DNA from: Pseudomonadota bacterium
GTDB taxonomy: Bacteria; Pseudomonadota; Gammaproteobacteria; Steroidobacterales; Steroidobacteraceae
Length of the DNA stretch: 60,272 bases
Assembly (NCBI GenBank): GCA_021808195.1
Contig: JAKBCE010000024.1
Span: forward strand, 1-60,272
Direction: 5' to 3'
Of the stretch, positions 8,530-17,930 are shown one piece after another; the first letter of the stretch is position 1; each line of letters opens with the position of its first letter. Below the pieces are notes generated by a model, which made no database searches, was not told where the DNA came from, and worked only from the letters and a program-made list of their open reading frames with translations. Both the position numbers and the translations under genes were made by a program.

Positions 8530-9581
8530 GACCAGGCCTCCAGCAGCCGGGTGTTCTGCTCGGGCGTGCCGACGCTCACGCGCAACGCGCGCCCGAGTCC
8601 GGGATAGCCGCGCGCATCGCGCACCAGCAGGCCCGCCGCACAGGCGCGCTCGAGCGCCGACTGCGCGTCGTGGAATTCGACCAGCAGGAAGTTCGCCGCG
8701 CTCGGCCAGACGCGCGCGACTCGTGTCAGCAGCGTCAGTTCGCCTTCGAGGCGCGCGCGCTCGGCGAGCAGCGTGGCAAGCTGTTCGTGGCCCGTCTGCA
8801 TCGCGGCCGGCTCGAGCCGTGCCAGCGCCGCCTCGACGGTGAGTCTCGGGATGGCGTACGGCGGGATGATCTTGCGCAACAGTGCGATGACCTGCGGGTC
8901 GGCGAGCAGCGCGCCGCAGCGCGCGCCGGCCAGGCCGTAGGCCTTCGAGAGCGTGCGCAGTATGGCCAGATTCGGCTGCGCACCGATGTGTGCAGCGAGA
9001 CTCGGCCGCTGCGCAAACTCGATGTAGGCCTCATCGAGTACCACCAGCGTGCGCTCGGCGAGCGCCGCGGCGATGCGCAGCACCGTCTGCGCATCGAGCA
9101 GGTTGCCGGTGGGGTTGTTCGGTGAACACAGAAACACCAGCTTGGTCGCGGGCGTGCAGCGCTCGAGCAGGGCCTGCTCATCGAGCGCGAAGCCCCGCTC
9201 GGGGCGCAGTGGCACCGAGAGCACCTCGGCGCCCTGGATGCGTGCCGACACGGAATACATTCCGAAGGTCGGCGGACAGGCGAGCACCGCATCGTGTCCG
9301 GCGCGGCAGAAGGCGCGGCAGAGCAGATCGATCGCCTCGTCGCTGCCGCGACCGAGCAAAACCGACTCGCTCGGAACCTCGTAGAGGCTCGCCAGCCGCT
9401 CGAGCAGCACGCGGGGCTGGGGCTGCGGGTAGCGGTTCAGGCCGTCCCGGCCGTCGCCGCCGGCGGGATCCCACGGCAGCTCGTTGGCGTGCAGCCGCTC
9501 GAGTTCCGGTCGCCACGCGGCATGCTCGTAGACCTTCAGCGCCACGATGTCTGGGCGTGCGAGCGCATTCACCCAACTCAT
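8526..9581 (-). CDS. hisC: Histidinol-phosphate aminotransferase
   Basis: PLP fold-type I aminotransferase of 351 residues converting imidazole-acetol phosphate to histidinol phosphate. Visible motifs are LLGRGSDEAIDLLCRAF, FLCSPNNPTGN, VVLDEAYIEF and the PLP lysine in LRTLSKAYGLAGARCG. The family length is normal. It sits between hisD and hisB with 4-base overlaps on both sides, so it is clearly cotranscribed. Confidence 0.97.
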   Translation of the reverse strand: MSWVNALARPDIVALKVYEHAAWRPELERLHANELPWDPAGGDGRDGLNRYPQPQPRVLLERLASLYEVPSESVLLGRGSDEAIDLLCRAFCRAGHDAVLACPPTFGMYSVSARIQGAEVLSVPLRPERGFALDEQALLERCTPATKLVFLCSPNNPTGNLLDAQTVLRIAAALAERTLVVLDEAYIEFAQRPSLAAHIGAQPNLAILRTLSKAYGLAGARCGALLADPQVIALLRKIIPPYAIPRLTVEAALARLEPAAMQTGHEQLATLLAERARLEGELTLLTRVARVWPSAANFLLVEFHDAQSALERACAAGLLVRDARGYPGLGRALRVSVGTPEQNTRLLEAWS

Positions 9582-10891
9582 CGGGCCGCCTCCATCGCGA
9601 GCCTCTCGAGCCGACGGGTCACCGCGGCCGCGTGCGCATCGAGGCCCTCCAGGCGCGCCAGCGTTACGGCGGTCGGGCCGAGACTGCGCAGGCCGCTCGC
9701 GGTCAGTTCCTGGACCGTGATGCGCTTGAGGTAATCGATGGTCGACAGGCCGCTGTAGGCGCGCGCATAGCCGTAGGTCGGCAGGACGTGGTTCGTGCCC
9801 GAGCAGTAATCGCCCATCGGCTCGGGCGACCAGGGACCGAGAAACACCGAGCCGGCGTTGACGATGCGCGCGAGCAGTGCGCGCGGCTCACGGGTCTGGA
9901 TGATCAGATGCTCGGCGGCATATGCATTGGCGACTTCGATCGCCGCATCGAGATCCGGCACGAGCAGACAACGGCTGGCGCGCAGGGAGCGCTCGAGGAT
10001 GGCGCGGCGCGAGAGGGTGGCCGTCTGCCTCTGCACCGCTGCGCACGCCGCCTCGGCGAGCGCAGCGCTGGGAGTGAGGAGAATCGCCTGGGCCGTCGGG
10101 TCGTGCTCGGCCTGCGCGAGCAGATCAGCGGCGACGAATTCCGCGCACGCCGTATCATCGGCGAGCACCATCACTTCCGAAGGCCCTGCCGGCATGTCGC
10201 ACGCCGCGCCGTGCGGATCGGCTGCGGCAGCCTGTTTGGCCGCGGTGACCCAGGCATTGCCGGGGCCGAAGATTTTGTCGACCTTCGGGATGCTCTCGGT
10301 GCCGTAGGCGAGGGCGGCAATCGCCTGGGCGCCGCCGACTTTGTAGACCTGCTCGATGCCACAAAGCTGTGCCGCGAGCAGCACCGCCGGGTGCGCCCGC
10401 CCGCTCTGGTCGGGCGGCGTGCACAACACGCGGCGCGGACAGCCGGCGATGCGGGCGGGAACCGCGAGCATCACGACCGCAGAGGGCAGGGGCGCCGAGC
10501 CCGCCGGTACGTACAGTCCCACCGCGCCGATCGGGCGGTACAGCCGCTCGCAGCGCACACCGGGTTCGGTCTCGAGACTCACTCCCTCGAGGCTCTGCGT
10601 GCGATGGAAACGCTCGATGTTGGCGATTGCGCGCGCGAGTGCTGCTTGTTCGCTCGGGCCCACCTCGCGGCTCGCCGCAGCGAACTCCTCGGCGCTGACG
10701 CGCAGGGTCGCCAGCTCGACCCGATCGAAGCGGCGAGTGTATTCGCGCAACGCCGCATCGCCCCGGGCCCGCACCGAGCTGATCACCTCGCGCACCAGAG
10801 TGTCGATGTCCGCACGTGCCTGTTGCGCGGGGCGCTCGAGGGCGGCGTCGCGTTCGCTCGCGCTGAGCGCGCTCCAATCGAGAATGCGCAT
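9578..10891 (-). CDS. hisD: Histidinol dehydrogenase
   Basis: A 437-residue zinc-dependent NAD enzyme for the last two oxidations to histidine. Motifs seen are VGLYVPAGSAPLPSAVVMLAVPA (nucleotide-binding region), KVDKIFGPGNAWVTAAKQ and the metal/catalytic segment QAEHDPTAQAILLT. The C-terminal TNHVLPTYGYARAYSGLS holds the conserved GTNHVLPT signature. It starts 4 bases after the hisG stop and its own stop overlaps hisC by 4 bases. Confidence 0.97.
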   Translation of the reverse strand: MRILDWSALSASERDAALERPAQQARADIDTLVREVISSVRARGDAALREYTRRFDRVELATLRVSAEEFAAASREVGPSEQAALARAIANIERFHRTQSLEGVSLETEPGVRCERLYRPIGAVGLYVPAGSAPLPSAVVMLAVPARIAGCPRRVLCTPPDQSGRAHPAVLLAAQLCGIEQVYKVGGAQAIAALAYGTESIPKVDKIFGPGNAWVTAAKQAAAADPHGAACDMPAGPSEVMVLADDTACAEFVAADLLAQAEHDPTAQAILLTPSAALAEAACAAVQRQTATLSRRAILERSLRASRCLLVPDLDAAIEVANAYAAEHLIIQTREPRALLARIVNAGSVFLGPWSPEPMGDYCSGTNHVLPTYGYARAYSGLSTIDYLKRITVQELTASGLRSLGPTAVTLARLEGLDAHAAAVTRRLERLAMEAAR

Positions 10892-10895
10892 CGGG

Positions 10896-11792
10896 TTAGG
10901 CCAACATCTTCTCGACCGGCAGCACCAGCAGGGCGCTGGCGCCGGCCTTCTTCAGCTGCTCGAGCGTTTCCCAGAAGACGTTCTCGCGGCACACCGCATG
11001 CACCGCGACTTTGTCCGGCGAACCCTCGAGCGGAATGATGGTCGGAAATTCGCACCCGGGCAGCAGACTGCGGATCTGCTCGAGGGCGGACCGCGGAGCA
11101 TGCAGCATGATGTATTTGCTCTCGCGCACCTGTTGCACCCCATCGAGGCGCATCACGAGCCGCTCGACCCACTCGTCCTTCAGCGGCGGCAGACCGAGCG
11201 GGGTGCGGATCAGCACCGCGTGGCTCTCGAGCACGGTCTCCACCTCGCGCAGATGATTGGCCTGCAGCGTCGAGCCGGTCGAGACCAGGTCGCAGATCAG
11301 ATCGGCCCGCCCGAGACGCGGGGCGATCTCCACCGCACCGGACAGGGTGACGATTTCGGCGCTGATGCCGCGCTCGCGCAGGTAGTTCTCGAGCAGAAAC
11401 GGATAGGTGGTGGCGATGCGCTTGCCCTCGAGACTGCTCGGGCCATCGAACGGTTGGCCTTGCGGTACCGCGAGTGCGAGTCGGCAGCGCCCGAAATCCA
11501 GGGTGCGCAGCGGCTGAAAGCGCACCGGATGGCCGCGTGCGGCGAGTTCCAAACGCTTCTCCTCGAGCACGTTCAGGCCGACGAGCCCGAGGTCGCAGAC
11601 GTCCTCCTGCACCAAGTCGGGAATGTCATCATCGCGCACGAACAGCACATCGAGCGGCATGTTCTCCCCGTAGGCCATCAGCTGATCCTTGCCGCGGGAG
11701 ATCTTCAGTCCGCAGCGCAGCAGCATCTCGAGGGACGGGTCGGTCAGGCGACCGGACTTCTGGATGGCCAGTTTCAGACGCAGCTCATCCAT
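10896..11792 (-). CDS. hisG: ATP phosphoribosyltransferase, long form
   Basis: First and committed step of histidine synthesis. At 298 residues it is the long HisG form, which carries a C-terminal ACT-like histidine-binding domain and needs no HisZ. The N-terminus LRLKLAIQKSGRLTDPSLEML and the PRPP-binding region ADLICDLVSTGSTLQANHLREV are clear. Feedback inhibition by histidine is expected from the family. The first 8 bases overlap the upstream YerC-like gene, which ties the regulator to the operon. Confidence 0.97.
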   Translation of the reverse strand: MDELRLKLAIQKSGRLTDPSLEMLLRCGLKISRGKDQLMAYGENMPLDVLFVRDDDIPDLVQEDVCDLGLVGLNVLEEKRLELAARGHPVRFQPLRTLDFGRCRLALAVPQGQPFDGPSSLEGKRIATTYPFLLENYLRERGISAEIVTLSGAVEIAPRLGRADLICDLVSTGSTLQANHLREVETVLESHAVLIRTPLGLPPLKDEWVERLVMRLDGVQQVRESKYIMLHAPRSALEQIRSLLPGCEFPTIIPLEGSPDKVAVHAVCRENVFWETLEQLKKAGASALLVLPVEKMLA

Positions 11793-12204
11793 GGCGGGTT
11801 CCCTCGCGGCGACGGGCCGCGCTCACGGCGCGCGGCGGAGCTGCCGGTGCGCCGGCGCTGGCGGCAGCCGAGGCGGCTGCGCGTGCGGCGTGCAGGTGCC
11901 ACTTGCCGAGCCGCTGCGCCACCAGGCCGTAGCCGCCATTGCCGGTGGCAAGGAAGCGCGCCACGCGCCCGATGGTGGTGACGCTGACGCCGGTGAGGTG
12001 GTGAATCTCGCGGTACGGCAGACCGCGGCTGAGGTAATCGACCACGGACCAGCGGTCGGCCATCGCCTGCAGCTCGGCCGGTGTGCACAGGTCCCGGAAA
12101 AAGGCGCGCACTTCCTCGCCATCGCGCAGCGCCGCGATAGCGGTGAAGAGGTTGCGCTCGGCGAGCGCTTCCTGGCGGGGCGTGAGGCTGCGATGTGTCT
12201 TCAT
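11785..12204 (-). CDS. YerC/YecD family TrpR-related protein heading the his operon
   Basis: A 139-residue protein whose first 100 residues match the YerC/TrpR-superfamily helix-turn-helix: LFTAIAALRDGEEVRAFFRDLCTPAELQAMADRWSV then SRGLPYREIHHLTGVSVTTIGRVARFL (DNA-reading helices about residues 55-85). The C-terminal 40 residues are Ala-rich and probably disordered. Proteins of this family are encoded beside or within his operons and are thought to be their repressors; that role is inferred here from position. The gene overlaps hisG by 8 bases, and a TrpR-operator-like palindrome lies 21-36 bases upstream of its start. No strong ribosome site is visible. Confidence 0.88.
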   Translation of the reverse strand: MKTHRSLTPRQEALAERNLFTAIAALRDGEEVRAFFRDLCTPAELQAMADRWSVVDYLSRGLPYREIHHLTGVSVTTIGRVARFLATGNGGYGLVAQRLGKWHLHAARAAASAAASAGAPAAPPRAVSAARRREGTRHG

Positions 12205-12224
12205 GCCGATCTACTGTAATAGTG

Positions 12225-12242
12225 TGCTAGTACACTAGCATA
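12225..12242. promoter_or_regulatory. TrpR-like operator (CTAG-N4-CTAG) before the his operon
   Basis: TGCTAGTACACTAGCA (12225-12240) is a perfect dyad except for its central two bases. It contains two CTAG half-sites separated by 4 bases, the same geometry as the E. coli trp operator core CTAGTTAACTAG. It overlaps a TATGCT box (12237-12242, minus strand) that could be the -10 of the his promoter, and lies just upstream of a TrpR-family gene. A repressor site is therefore likely; binding is inferred. Confidence 0.7.
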
Positions 12243-12338
12243 GGCGAGGGGCCGGTGCCAGCACCTTGCATGGCGGCGGCAGCCGAGCGGCGGCAGGCTC
12301 GCCGGGGGCGCGGTCGGGCAGCGGCCGCGGGCACTCCC

Positions 12339-12368
12339 TTGACCGGCCGGCGGGCGAACCCCTAAACT
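12339..12368 (+). promoter_or_regulatory. Promoter of the riboswitch-controlled met operon
   Basis: TTGACC (12339-12344) and TAAACT (12363-12368) are 18 bases apart and place the transcription start about 12375, immediately before the first base of the riboswitch P1 stem. The rest of 12243-12338 is GC-rich and shows no gene. Confidence 0.65.
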
Positions 12369-12376
12369 TAGTGCGA

Positions 12377-12506
12377 CTCATCGAGACCGGCTGAGGGATA
12401 GGCCCTTAGACGCCGGGGCAACCGCCAGAGCCAACCATTCTGGAAAGGTGCCAACTCCTGCGATCCGACCGCGCCCTGAAGGGGCAGGTGAGGCTCGACA
12501 GATGAG
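12377..12506 (+). promoter_or_regulatory. SAM-I (S-box) riboswitch
   Basis: P1 pairs CTCATC (12377-12382) with GATGAG (12501-12506). Conserved core elements appear in order: GAGGGA, GGCCC, GCCGGGGCAACC, then AAGGTGCCAACTCC in the P3/P4 part of the S-box. This pattern and the downstream methionine genes identify the SAM-I class. Between the aptamer and the start codon at 12622 there are two hairpins (CCCGCCAGG/CCTGGTGGG at 12554-12573 and CTCGG/CCGAG at 12590-12603) but no U-tract. Control of translation or Rho-dependent termination is therefore more likely than an intrinsic terminator. Confidence 0.93.
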
Positions 12507-12621
12507 CGAACTGTGTGGCTCTGCGCCTCGGGCGCGGGGATGGACGCAGCCCGCCCGCCAGGTCCCTGGTGGGACGCTCCGTAAGAGTGCTCGGTGAGCC
12601 GAGAGAGTTGCGGAGCCGATC

Positions 12622-13662
12622 ATGCACGCCATTGCCGAGGTTCGCCCGATCGAGCCGGAACATCCGCCGCGGTGTCCGCCGGCCGAGTCCGTGCGCGAAG
12701 GCGTATTTGACATTCCGGGCGGTCTCGCCCTGCATCACGGCGGCGTACTGCCGGCCGTACGGGTCGCTTGGCGGATGGCGGGGGCGGCGAATGCGCCGCT
12801 CGTGTGTGCGCTCGGGGGCATTTCGGCCTCCCGGCGCGTCTGTCTGACCGAGCAGCCCCGGCAAAGCTGGTGGCGCGAGGTGGCCGGACCGGCGCGTCCG
12901 CTCGACACCGATCGGTATCGGGTGCTGAGCTTCGATTACCTCGGCGGCAGCGGCGAGACGACCGGGCCGCGAGCCGGGGAGTGCTTCCCGAGCATCTCCA
13001 CGTACGACCAGGCTGAGGTGCTCGTGCGGCTGCTCGATCATCTGCGGATCCAGGCGCTGCGCGCGATCGTGGGCGGCTCCTACGGCGGCATGGTGGCGCT
13101 CGCTTTCGCCGAGCGGTTCCCCGAGCGGGTTGCACAGCTGATCGTGCTGTGTGCCGCCGATCGACCGTATCCGCTCGCGAGCGCCTGGCGCTCGGTGCAG
13201 CGCGACATCGTGCGCTTGGGGATCGAGGCCGGCCGGCCGGCCGAGTCGCTCGCGCTTGCCCGGGCACTGGGCATGTCGACCTATCGCAGTGGCGAGGAGT
13301 TCGCCGCGCGCTTCAGCGGTCCGGCGGTGTTCGAGCAGGGGCGGGCGCGCCTGCCGGTCGAGCGCTACCTCGCGGCGCGGGGCGCGGACTATGCCGCCCG
13401 CCATCTGCCCGAGGCCTTTTTGTGTCTGTCCGAGTCGATTGACCTGCATACGGTCGAGGCCGAGCGCATCTGCGTGCCGACCGCAGTGGTGGGCGTGCGC
13501 GAGGATCTGCTCGTGCCACTCACCGAGGTGCGCGCGCTCGCCGCGCGGCTGCGTGCCGCGCGCCTGTTTGAGATCTCCTCGATCTATGGTCACGACGCGT
13601 TTCTGAAGGAATCCCAACAACTGCGCGGCGTGTTCGCCGCGGTGCTCGAGAACCTGTCATGA
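12622..13662 (+). CDS. metX: MetX-type homoserine O-acyltransferase (alpha/beta hydrolase)
   Basis: A 346-residue alpha/beta-hydrolase-fold acyltransferase. The nucleophile elbow GGSYGGMVALAFAERFPERV (Ser near residue 154) and the C-terminal His (YGHDAFLKE) and Asp regions match the MetX family that activates homoserine for methionine synthesis. Whether the donor is succinyl-CoA or acetyl-CoA cannot be fixed from reading alone. Its partner is a cystathionine gamma-synthase, and the divergent GGVLPAVRVAWRMAG start resembles the proteobacterial succinyl-using group. SAM-I riboswitch control and a 4-base overlap with the next gene support methionine biosynthesis. Confidence 0.86.
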   Translation: MHAIAEVRPIEPEHPPRCPPAESVREGVFDIPGGLALHHGGVLPAVRVAWRMAGAANAPLVCALGGISASRRVCLTEQPRQSWWREVAGPARPLDTDRYRVLSFDYLGGSGETTGPRAGECFPSISTYDQAEVLVRLLDHLRIQALRAIVGGSYGGMVALAFAERFPERVAQLIVLCAADRPYPLASAWRSVQRDIVRLGIEAGRPAESLALARALGMSTYRSGEEFAARFSGPAVFEQGRARLPVERYLAARGADYAARHLPEAFLCLSESIDLHTVEAERICVPTAVVGVREDLLVPLTEVRALAARLRAARLFEISSIYGHDAFLKESQQLRGVFAAVLENLS

Positions 13663-14840
13663 GTCATTCGACCGATCGCCAATCCCCAATCACCCGCACC
13701 GTGCGCGCGGGGCTGGAATCCGACCCGCTCACCGGCGCGGTAGTCCCGCCGATTCACCTGAGCTCGACGTTCGCCTTTCGCGACTTCGGCGAGAAGGGCC
13801 GCTACGACTACACCCGCTCGGGCAATCCGACCCGCGATCTGCTCGGTGCGGCGCTTGCCGAGCTCGAGGGCGGTGCCGGCGCCGTGGTGACGGCGACCGG
13901 CATGGCCGGCATCACGCTCGCGGGGCATCTGGTGCCCGCGGGCGGACGCATCGTGGCGCCGCACGACTGTTATGGCGGCACCTATCGCCTGTTTGATGCG
14001 TGGCGGCGGCGTGGGGAGCGCCAGGTGCAGTTCGTCGATTACGGCGATGAGGTGGCGCTTACCGAGGCGCTCGCCACTCCGGCGGCGTTGGTATGGGTCG
14101 AGACCCCGAGCAACCCTCTGTTGCGAGTGACCGACATCGAGCGGGTCGCGGCGCTCGGACATGCCGCCGGCGCGAAGGTGGTCGTGGACAATACGTTCCT
14201 TTCCCCGGCATGGCAGCAGCCGCTCGGCCTCGGCGCCGATGTGGTGGTGCACTCCACGACCAAATATCTGAACGGTCACAGCGATGTGGTGGGCGGGGCA
14301 GTCGTGGCGCGCGAACCGGCAGTTCATGAGGAACTCGCCTGGTGGGCCAATTGCCTCGGCCTCACCGGCTCACCGTTCGACAGCTTCCTTACGCTGCGCG
14401 GGCTGCGCACGTTGCATGCGCGCCTCGAGCAACACGGTCGCAACGCACAGGCGCTCGCCGAGTGGCTCGCCGGCGAGCGCGGCGTGGCCCAGGTGTACTA
14501 TCCGGGCCTCGCGCGCCACCCCGGGCACGCACTCGCCCGGCGCCAGCAGCGCGGCTTCGGCGCGATCGTGACGCTGGAGCTCGACGGTGGACTGCCGGCG
14601 GTGCGCGCCTTCACCTCGGGCCTGGAATTTTTCTCCCTGGCTGAATCCTTAGGCGGCGTCGAGAGCCTCATTGCCCATCCGGCCACCATGACCCATGCGG
14701 CAATGGATTCGGCCGCGCGCGCCAAGGCGGGTCTCACTGACGGGCTGATCCGCCTGTCGGTGGGCATCGAGGCGCTGGAGGATCTGCGCGCGGATCTCAG
14801 CGCAGGGCTGTCACGCGCCCGTACTCTGGCGGCGGCCTGA
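13659..14840 (+). CDS. metB: Cystathionine gamma-synthase / Cys-Met metabolism PLP enzyme
   Basis: A 393-residue PLP enzyme of the Cys/Met family. Motifs are PPIHLSSTFAF, YTRSGNPTRDLL, TGMAGITLAGHL, VVDNTFLSPAWQQPL and the PLP lysine in HSTTKYLNGHSDVVGG. C-terminal AESLGGVESLIAHPATMTH is typical of the gamma-synthase/gamma-lyase subgroup. It would join the acylhomoserine made by the preceding MetX to cysteine. O-acylhomoserine sulfhydrylase activity is an alternative. The ATG overlaps the metX stop (ATGA), so both are under the SAM-I riboswitch. Confidence 0.92.
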   Translation: MSHSTDRQSPITRTVRAGLESDPLTGAVVPPIHLSSTFAFRDFGEKGRYDYTRSGNPTRDLLGAALAELEGGAGAVVTATGMAGITLAGHLVPAGGRIVAPHDCYGGTYRLFDAWRRRGERQVQFVDYGDEVALTEALATPAALVWVETPSNPLLRVTDIERVAALGHAAGAKVVVDNTFLSPAWQQPLGLGADVVVHSTTKYLNGHSDVVGGAVVAREPAVHEELAWWANCLGLTGSPFDSFLTLRGLRTLHARLEQHGRNAQALAEWLAGERGVAQVYYPGLARHPGHALARRQQRGFGAIVTLELDGGLPAVRAFTSGLEFFSLAESLGGVESLIAHPATMTHAAMDSAARAKAGLTDGLIRLSVGIEALEDLRADLSAGLSRARTLAAA

Positions 14841-14893
14841 TGAGGGCCCGCCGGTGCAGCGGCTCGTGAGGGCTGCGCCGGCGTTGCACGATC

Positions 14894-15949
14894 CTACAGG
14901 CGGCTCAGCACCGCATCGCCCACCGCACGGGTGGAAACCGCGGCGGCGCTGCCTGCGACATCCGGCGTGCGGGCGCCGGCCTCGAGCGCCGCAGCCACGG
15001 CCTGCTCAAGCGCTTCGGCTTCGGCGTTCAGTCCGAGCGAGTGGCGCAGCAGCAGCGCGACGCTGAGCAGCGTGCCGCAGGGGTTGGCGATGCCGCGGCC
15101 GGCGATGTCCGGGGCCGAGCCGTGGATGGGCTCGTACAGGCCCCGGCGGCCTTCCCCGAGCGAGGCCGAGGGCAGCAGGCCGAGTGAGCCGGCGAGCATC
15201 GAGGCCTCATCGGTCAGGATGTCGCCGAACATGTTTTCGGTCACCAACACATCGAAGTCGCGCGGCCGGCGGATCAGGTGCATTGCCGCGGCGTCGACCA
15301 GCATGTGCTCGAGCGACACGTCGGGGAATTCCTCGCGCATCACCCGGCTGCACACCCGGCGCCACAGGCGCGAGGTTTCCAGCACGTTCGCCTTGTCGAT
15401 CGAGACCAGCTTGCCCCGGCGCTGCTGGGCGAGGCGCGCCGCGGAGCGCACGATGCGTTCGATCTCCGCAACGGTGTAGGTGCACACGTCGGTGGCGCTG
15501 TTGGCATCCTGATGCTTCTCACCGAAGTAGATGCCACCAGTCAGTTCGCGCACGAACATCAGATCGACGCCCGTCAATACTTCGGGCTTCAGGCTCGAGG
15601 CGCCGAGCAGTGCGGGGTGTACCTTCACCGGGCGAAGGTTGGCGTAGACCCCGAGCGCGCTGCGCAGGGCGAGCAGCCCCTGCTCGGGGCGCACTGTGGC
15701 CTCGGGCGCCGACCATTTCGGTCCGCCGATCGCCCCGAGCAGCACCGCATCGGCTGCGAGGCAGGTCGCGAGGGTCTGAGCGGGCAGCGGCTCGCCGCTC
15801 AGATCGATCGCCGCCCCACCGAAGGGCAACTCGGTGAGCGTGAACGTGTGTCCGTGACGCTGCGCGAGCGCGTGCAAGCAGCGCGCACCCTCGGCAATCA
15901 CTTCCGGCCCGATCCCATCGCCGGGCAGAACGGCAATGTGTGCTTTCAT
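14894..15949 (-). CDS. leuB: 3-isopropylmalate dehydrogenase
   Basis: A 351-residue beta-decarboxylating dehydrogenase for the third step of leucine synthesis. [21 protein letters not shown], the substrate Arg region [18 protein letters not shown] and [30 protein letters not shown] are diagnostic for LeuB. It is the last gene of the ilv-leu operon, and its start overlaps the leuD stop by 4 bases. It converges on metB with a 53-base gap. Confidence 0.97.
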   Translation of the reverse strand: MKAHIAVLPGDGIGPEVIAEGARCLHALAQRHGHTFTLTELPFGGAAIDLSGEPLPAQTLATCLAADAVLLGAIGGPKWSAPEATVRPEQGLLALRSALGVYANLRPVKVHPALLGASSLKPEVLTGVDLMFVRELTGGIYFGEKHQDANSATDVCTYTVAEIERIVRSAARLAQQRRGKLVSIDKANVLETSRLWRRVCSRVMREEFPDVSLEHMLVDAAAMHLIRRPRDFDVLVTENMFGDILTDEASMLAGSLGLLPSASLGEGRRGLYEPIHGSAPDIAGRGIANPCGTLLSVALLLRHSLGLNAEAEALEQAVAAALEAGARTPDVAGSAAAVSTRAVGDAVLSRL

Positions 15950-16527
15950 GCCAGTCCCCGGCGTGCCTCGTAGGCGGCAATCTCGGCCTCGCGGCCGAGC
16001 AGGAAGCCGAGTTCATCGACGCCGTTCATCAGGCAGTAGCGTGCGAACGGCTCGAGCGGAAAGCTCACCGTGGCCCCGCTGGGCAGCGTGAGGCTGCTCG
16101 ATTCGAGGTCGATGCTGAGCGGCTCGCCCGGATGCTCGAGCAGCCAGCGGTGCGTGTCGGCATCGACGATCACCGGCAGCAAGCCGTTCTTCAGCGCGTT
16201 GTTGCGGAAGATGTCGGCAATCTGTGTGCTGATCACCGCACGCAGGCCGAAGTCCGTGAGCGCCCACGGGGCGTGCTCGCGCGAGGAGCCGCAGCCGAAG
16301 TTCGCACCGGCGACGAGGATGGTGCAGCCGCGAGCTTGCGGCTGGTTCAGCACGAAATCGGCACGCGGGGTGCCGTCGGGACCGTAACGCCAGTCGGCGA
16401 ACAGGTGTTCGCCGAGTCCTTCGCGCGTGGTGGTGGTGAGAAAGCGCGCCGGGATGATCTGATCGGTGTCGATGTCGCTTGCGTTGAGCACGACGGTGCG
16501 CGAGCGCAGGGTGCGGATCGGTTCCAC
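15946..16527 (-). CDS. leuD: 3-isopropylmalate dehydratase small subunit
   Basis: The swivel subunit of isopropylmalate isomerase. [34 protein letters not shown] and [14 protein letters not shown] are conserved LeuD segments. I place the start at GTG 16527 (MEPIRTL), which overlaps the leuC TAG by one base (TAGTG) and has GAGGGAG 8 bases upstream, giving 193 residues. The in-frame ATG further upstream would put 200 codons inside leuC and is rejected. It forms the enzyme with LeuC. Confidence 0.95.
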   Translation of the reverse strand: MEPIRTLRSRTVVLNASDIDTDQIIPARFLTTTTREGLGEHLFADWRYGPDGTPRADFVLNQPQARGCTILVAGANFGCGSSREHAPWALTDFGLRAVISTQIADIFRNNALKNGLLPVIVDADTHRWLLEHPGEPLSIDLESSSLTLPSGATVSFPLEPFARYCLMNGVDELGFLLGREAEIAAYEARRGLA

Positions 16528-17930
16528 TACAACAACTCCCTCGGATCGGTGACGCGGCCGCGCACTGCGCAGGCCGCGGCGGTGAGCGGACTGGCGAGCA
16601 AGGTGCGCGCGCCGACGCCCTGACGTCCCTCGAAATTGCGATTGCTGGTGCTGACGGCGTACTGACCCTTGGGCACCAGATCCCCGTTCATCCCGAGGCA
16701 CATCGAGCAGCCCGACTCGCGCCACTCGGCGCCTGCCTCGAGGAAGATCCGATCGAGCCCTTCGGCCTCGGCCTGCTGCTTGACGTGCTGCGAGCCCGGC
16801 ACGACCAGCATGTGCACGCCGGAGGCGACCTTGCGACCGCGCAGCAGCGAGGCTGCGGCGCGCAGATCCGAGATCCGCCCGTTGGTGCAGCTGCCGACAA
16901 ATACGACATTCACGGGATGTTCGCGCAGCGGCTGGCCGGGCGCGAAGCCCATATAGCTGAGCGCCTTGGCAAACATCGGGTCGTCGGCGCGCTCGGGGAT
17001 CGTCCCGCCGACTGGAATCACCATGCCGGGGTTGGTGCCGTAGGTCATCATCGGCTCGAGCGAGCCGGCCTCGATGTCGACCTCGCGATCGAAGCGCGCG
17101 CCGGGGTCGCTCGGCAGCTGTCGCCACTGCTCGAGTGCGGCTTCCCAGGCTGCGCCCTGCGGGGCGCGCGGGCGCCCGGCGAGGTAGCGGAACGTGCTCT
17201 CATCGGGGGCAATCATGCCGGCGCGGGCGCCGGCCTCGATCGACATGTTGCACACCGTCATGCGCCCATCCATGTCGAGCGCGCGGATCGCCTCGCCGCG
17301 GTATTCGATCACGTGCCCGGTGCCACCGGCGACGCCGATCCGTCCGATGATGGCGAGGATGAGATCCTTGGCGCTGACCGCCGCGGGCAACGCCCCGTGG
17401 ACGTTTACTGCGAGCGTGCGCGGCTTGCGTTGCAGCAGGCATTGCGTGGCAAACACGTGCCCGACCTCGGTCGTGCCGATGCCGAAGGCGAGCGCCCCGA
17501 GTGCCCCATGGGTGCTGGTGTGGCTGTCGCCGCACACCACGGTCTTGCCCGGCAGGGTCAGCCCGAGCTCCGGTCCGATGATGTGCACGATGCCGCGGCG
17601 CGCATCGCGCAGGCCCAGCAACTCGACATTGAACGCGGCGCAGTTGCGCTCGAGTGCATGCACCTGGCGGGCGGCCGCCTCGATGCTGATCGGCGCGCCA
17701 CCGAACACCTGCTCGGTGCGCGTCGGGGTCGAGTGATCCATGGTCGCAAAGGTCAGCTCCGGCCGGCGCAGCCGCAGGCCGCGCTCGCGCAGCACGGTGA
17801 ATGCCTGCGGCGAGGTGACCTCGTGGATCAGGTGCAGATCGATGTACAGCACCGCCGGGGTATCGGTGCTTTGTGGAACGACCTCATGGCTGCGCCAGAC
17901 CTTCTCGAACAGCGTCAGCGGCGTGCCCAT
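16527..17930 (-). CDS. leuC: 3-isopropylmalate dehydratase large subunit
   Basis: An aconitase-superfamily 4Fe-4S enzyme of 467 residues. The cluster cysteines are in [14 protein letters not shown] and [11 protein letters not shown], and the HSTPT and [12 protein letters not shown] active-site segments are present. The ATG at 17930 ([12 protein letters not shown]) is the family start. A 19-residue longer ORF is possible but overlaps ilvE. The start overlaps the ilvE stop by one base (TGATG). Confidence 0.97.
   Translation of the reverse strand: MGTPLTLFEKVWRSHEVVPQSTDTPAVLYIDLHLIHEVTSPQAFTVLRERGLRLRRPELTFATMDHSTPTRTEQVFGGAPISIEAAARQVHALERNCAAFNVELLGLRDARRGIVHIIGPELGLTLPGKTVVCGDSHTSTHGALGALAFGIGTTEVGHVFATQCLLQRKPRTLAVNVHGALPAAVSAKDLILAIIGRIGVAGGTGHVIEYRGEAIRALDMDGRMTVCNMSIEAGARAGMIAPDESTFRYLAGRPRAPQGAAWEAALEQWRQLPSDPGARFDREVDIEAGSLEPMMTYGTNPGMVIPVGGTIPERADDPMFAKALSYMGFAPGQPLREHPVNVVFVGSCTNGRISDLRAAASLLRGRKVASGVHMLVVPGSQHVKQQAEAEGLDRIFLEAGAEWRESGCSMCLGMNGDLVPKGQYAVSTSNRNFEGRQGVGARTLLASPLTAAACAVRGRVTDPRELL

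Noticed and set aside
8990..11038. 682-residue open frame antisense to hisC and hisD
   Set aside because: It lies opposite two clearly conserved genes. Long antisense frames are expected in DNA with very GC-rich third codon positions. The protein is Arg-rich with no family features.
12554..12573. CCCGCCAGG/CCTGGTGGG hairpin as an intrinsic terminator of the riboswitch
   Set aside because: No U-tract follows, so it is listed only as a possible translational or Rho-related element.
12406..13620. 404-residue antisense frame over the riboswitch and metX
   Set aside because: It would cross a riboswitch and lies opposite metX; composition is typical of a shadow.
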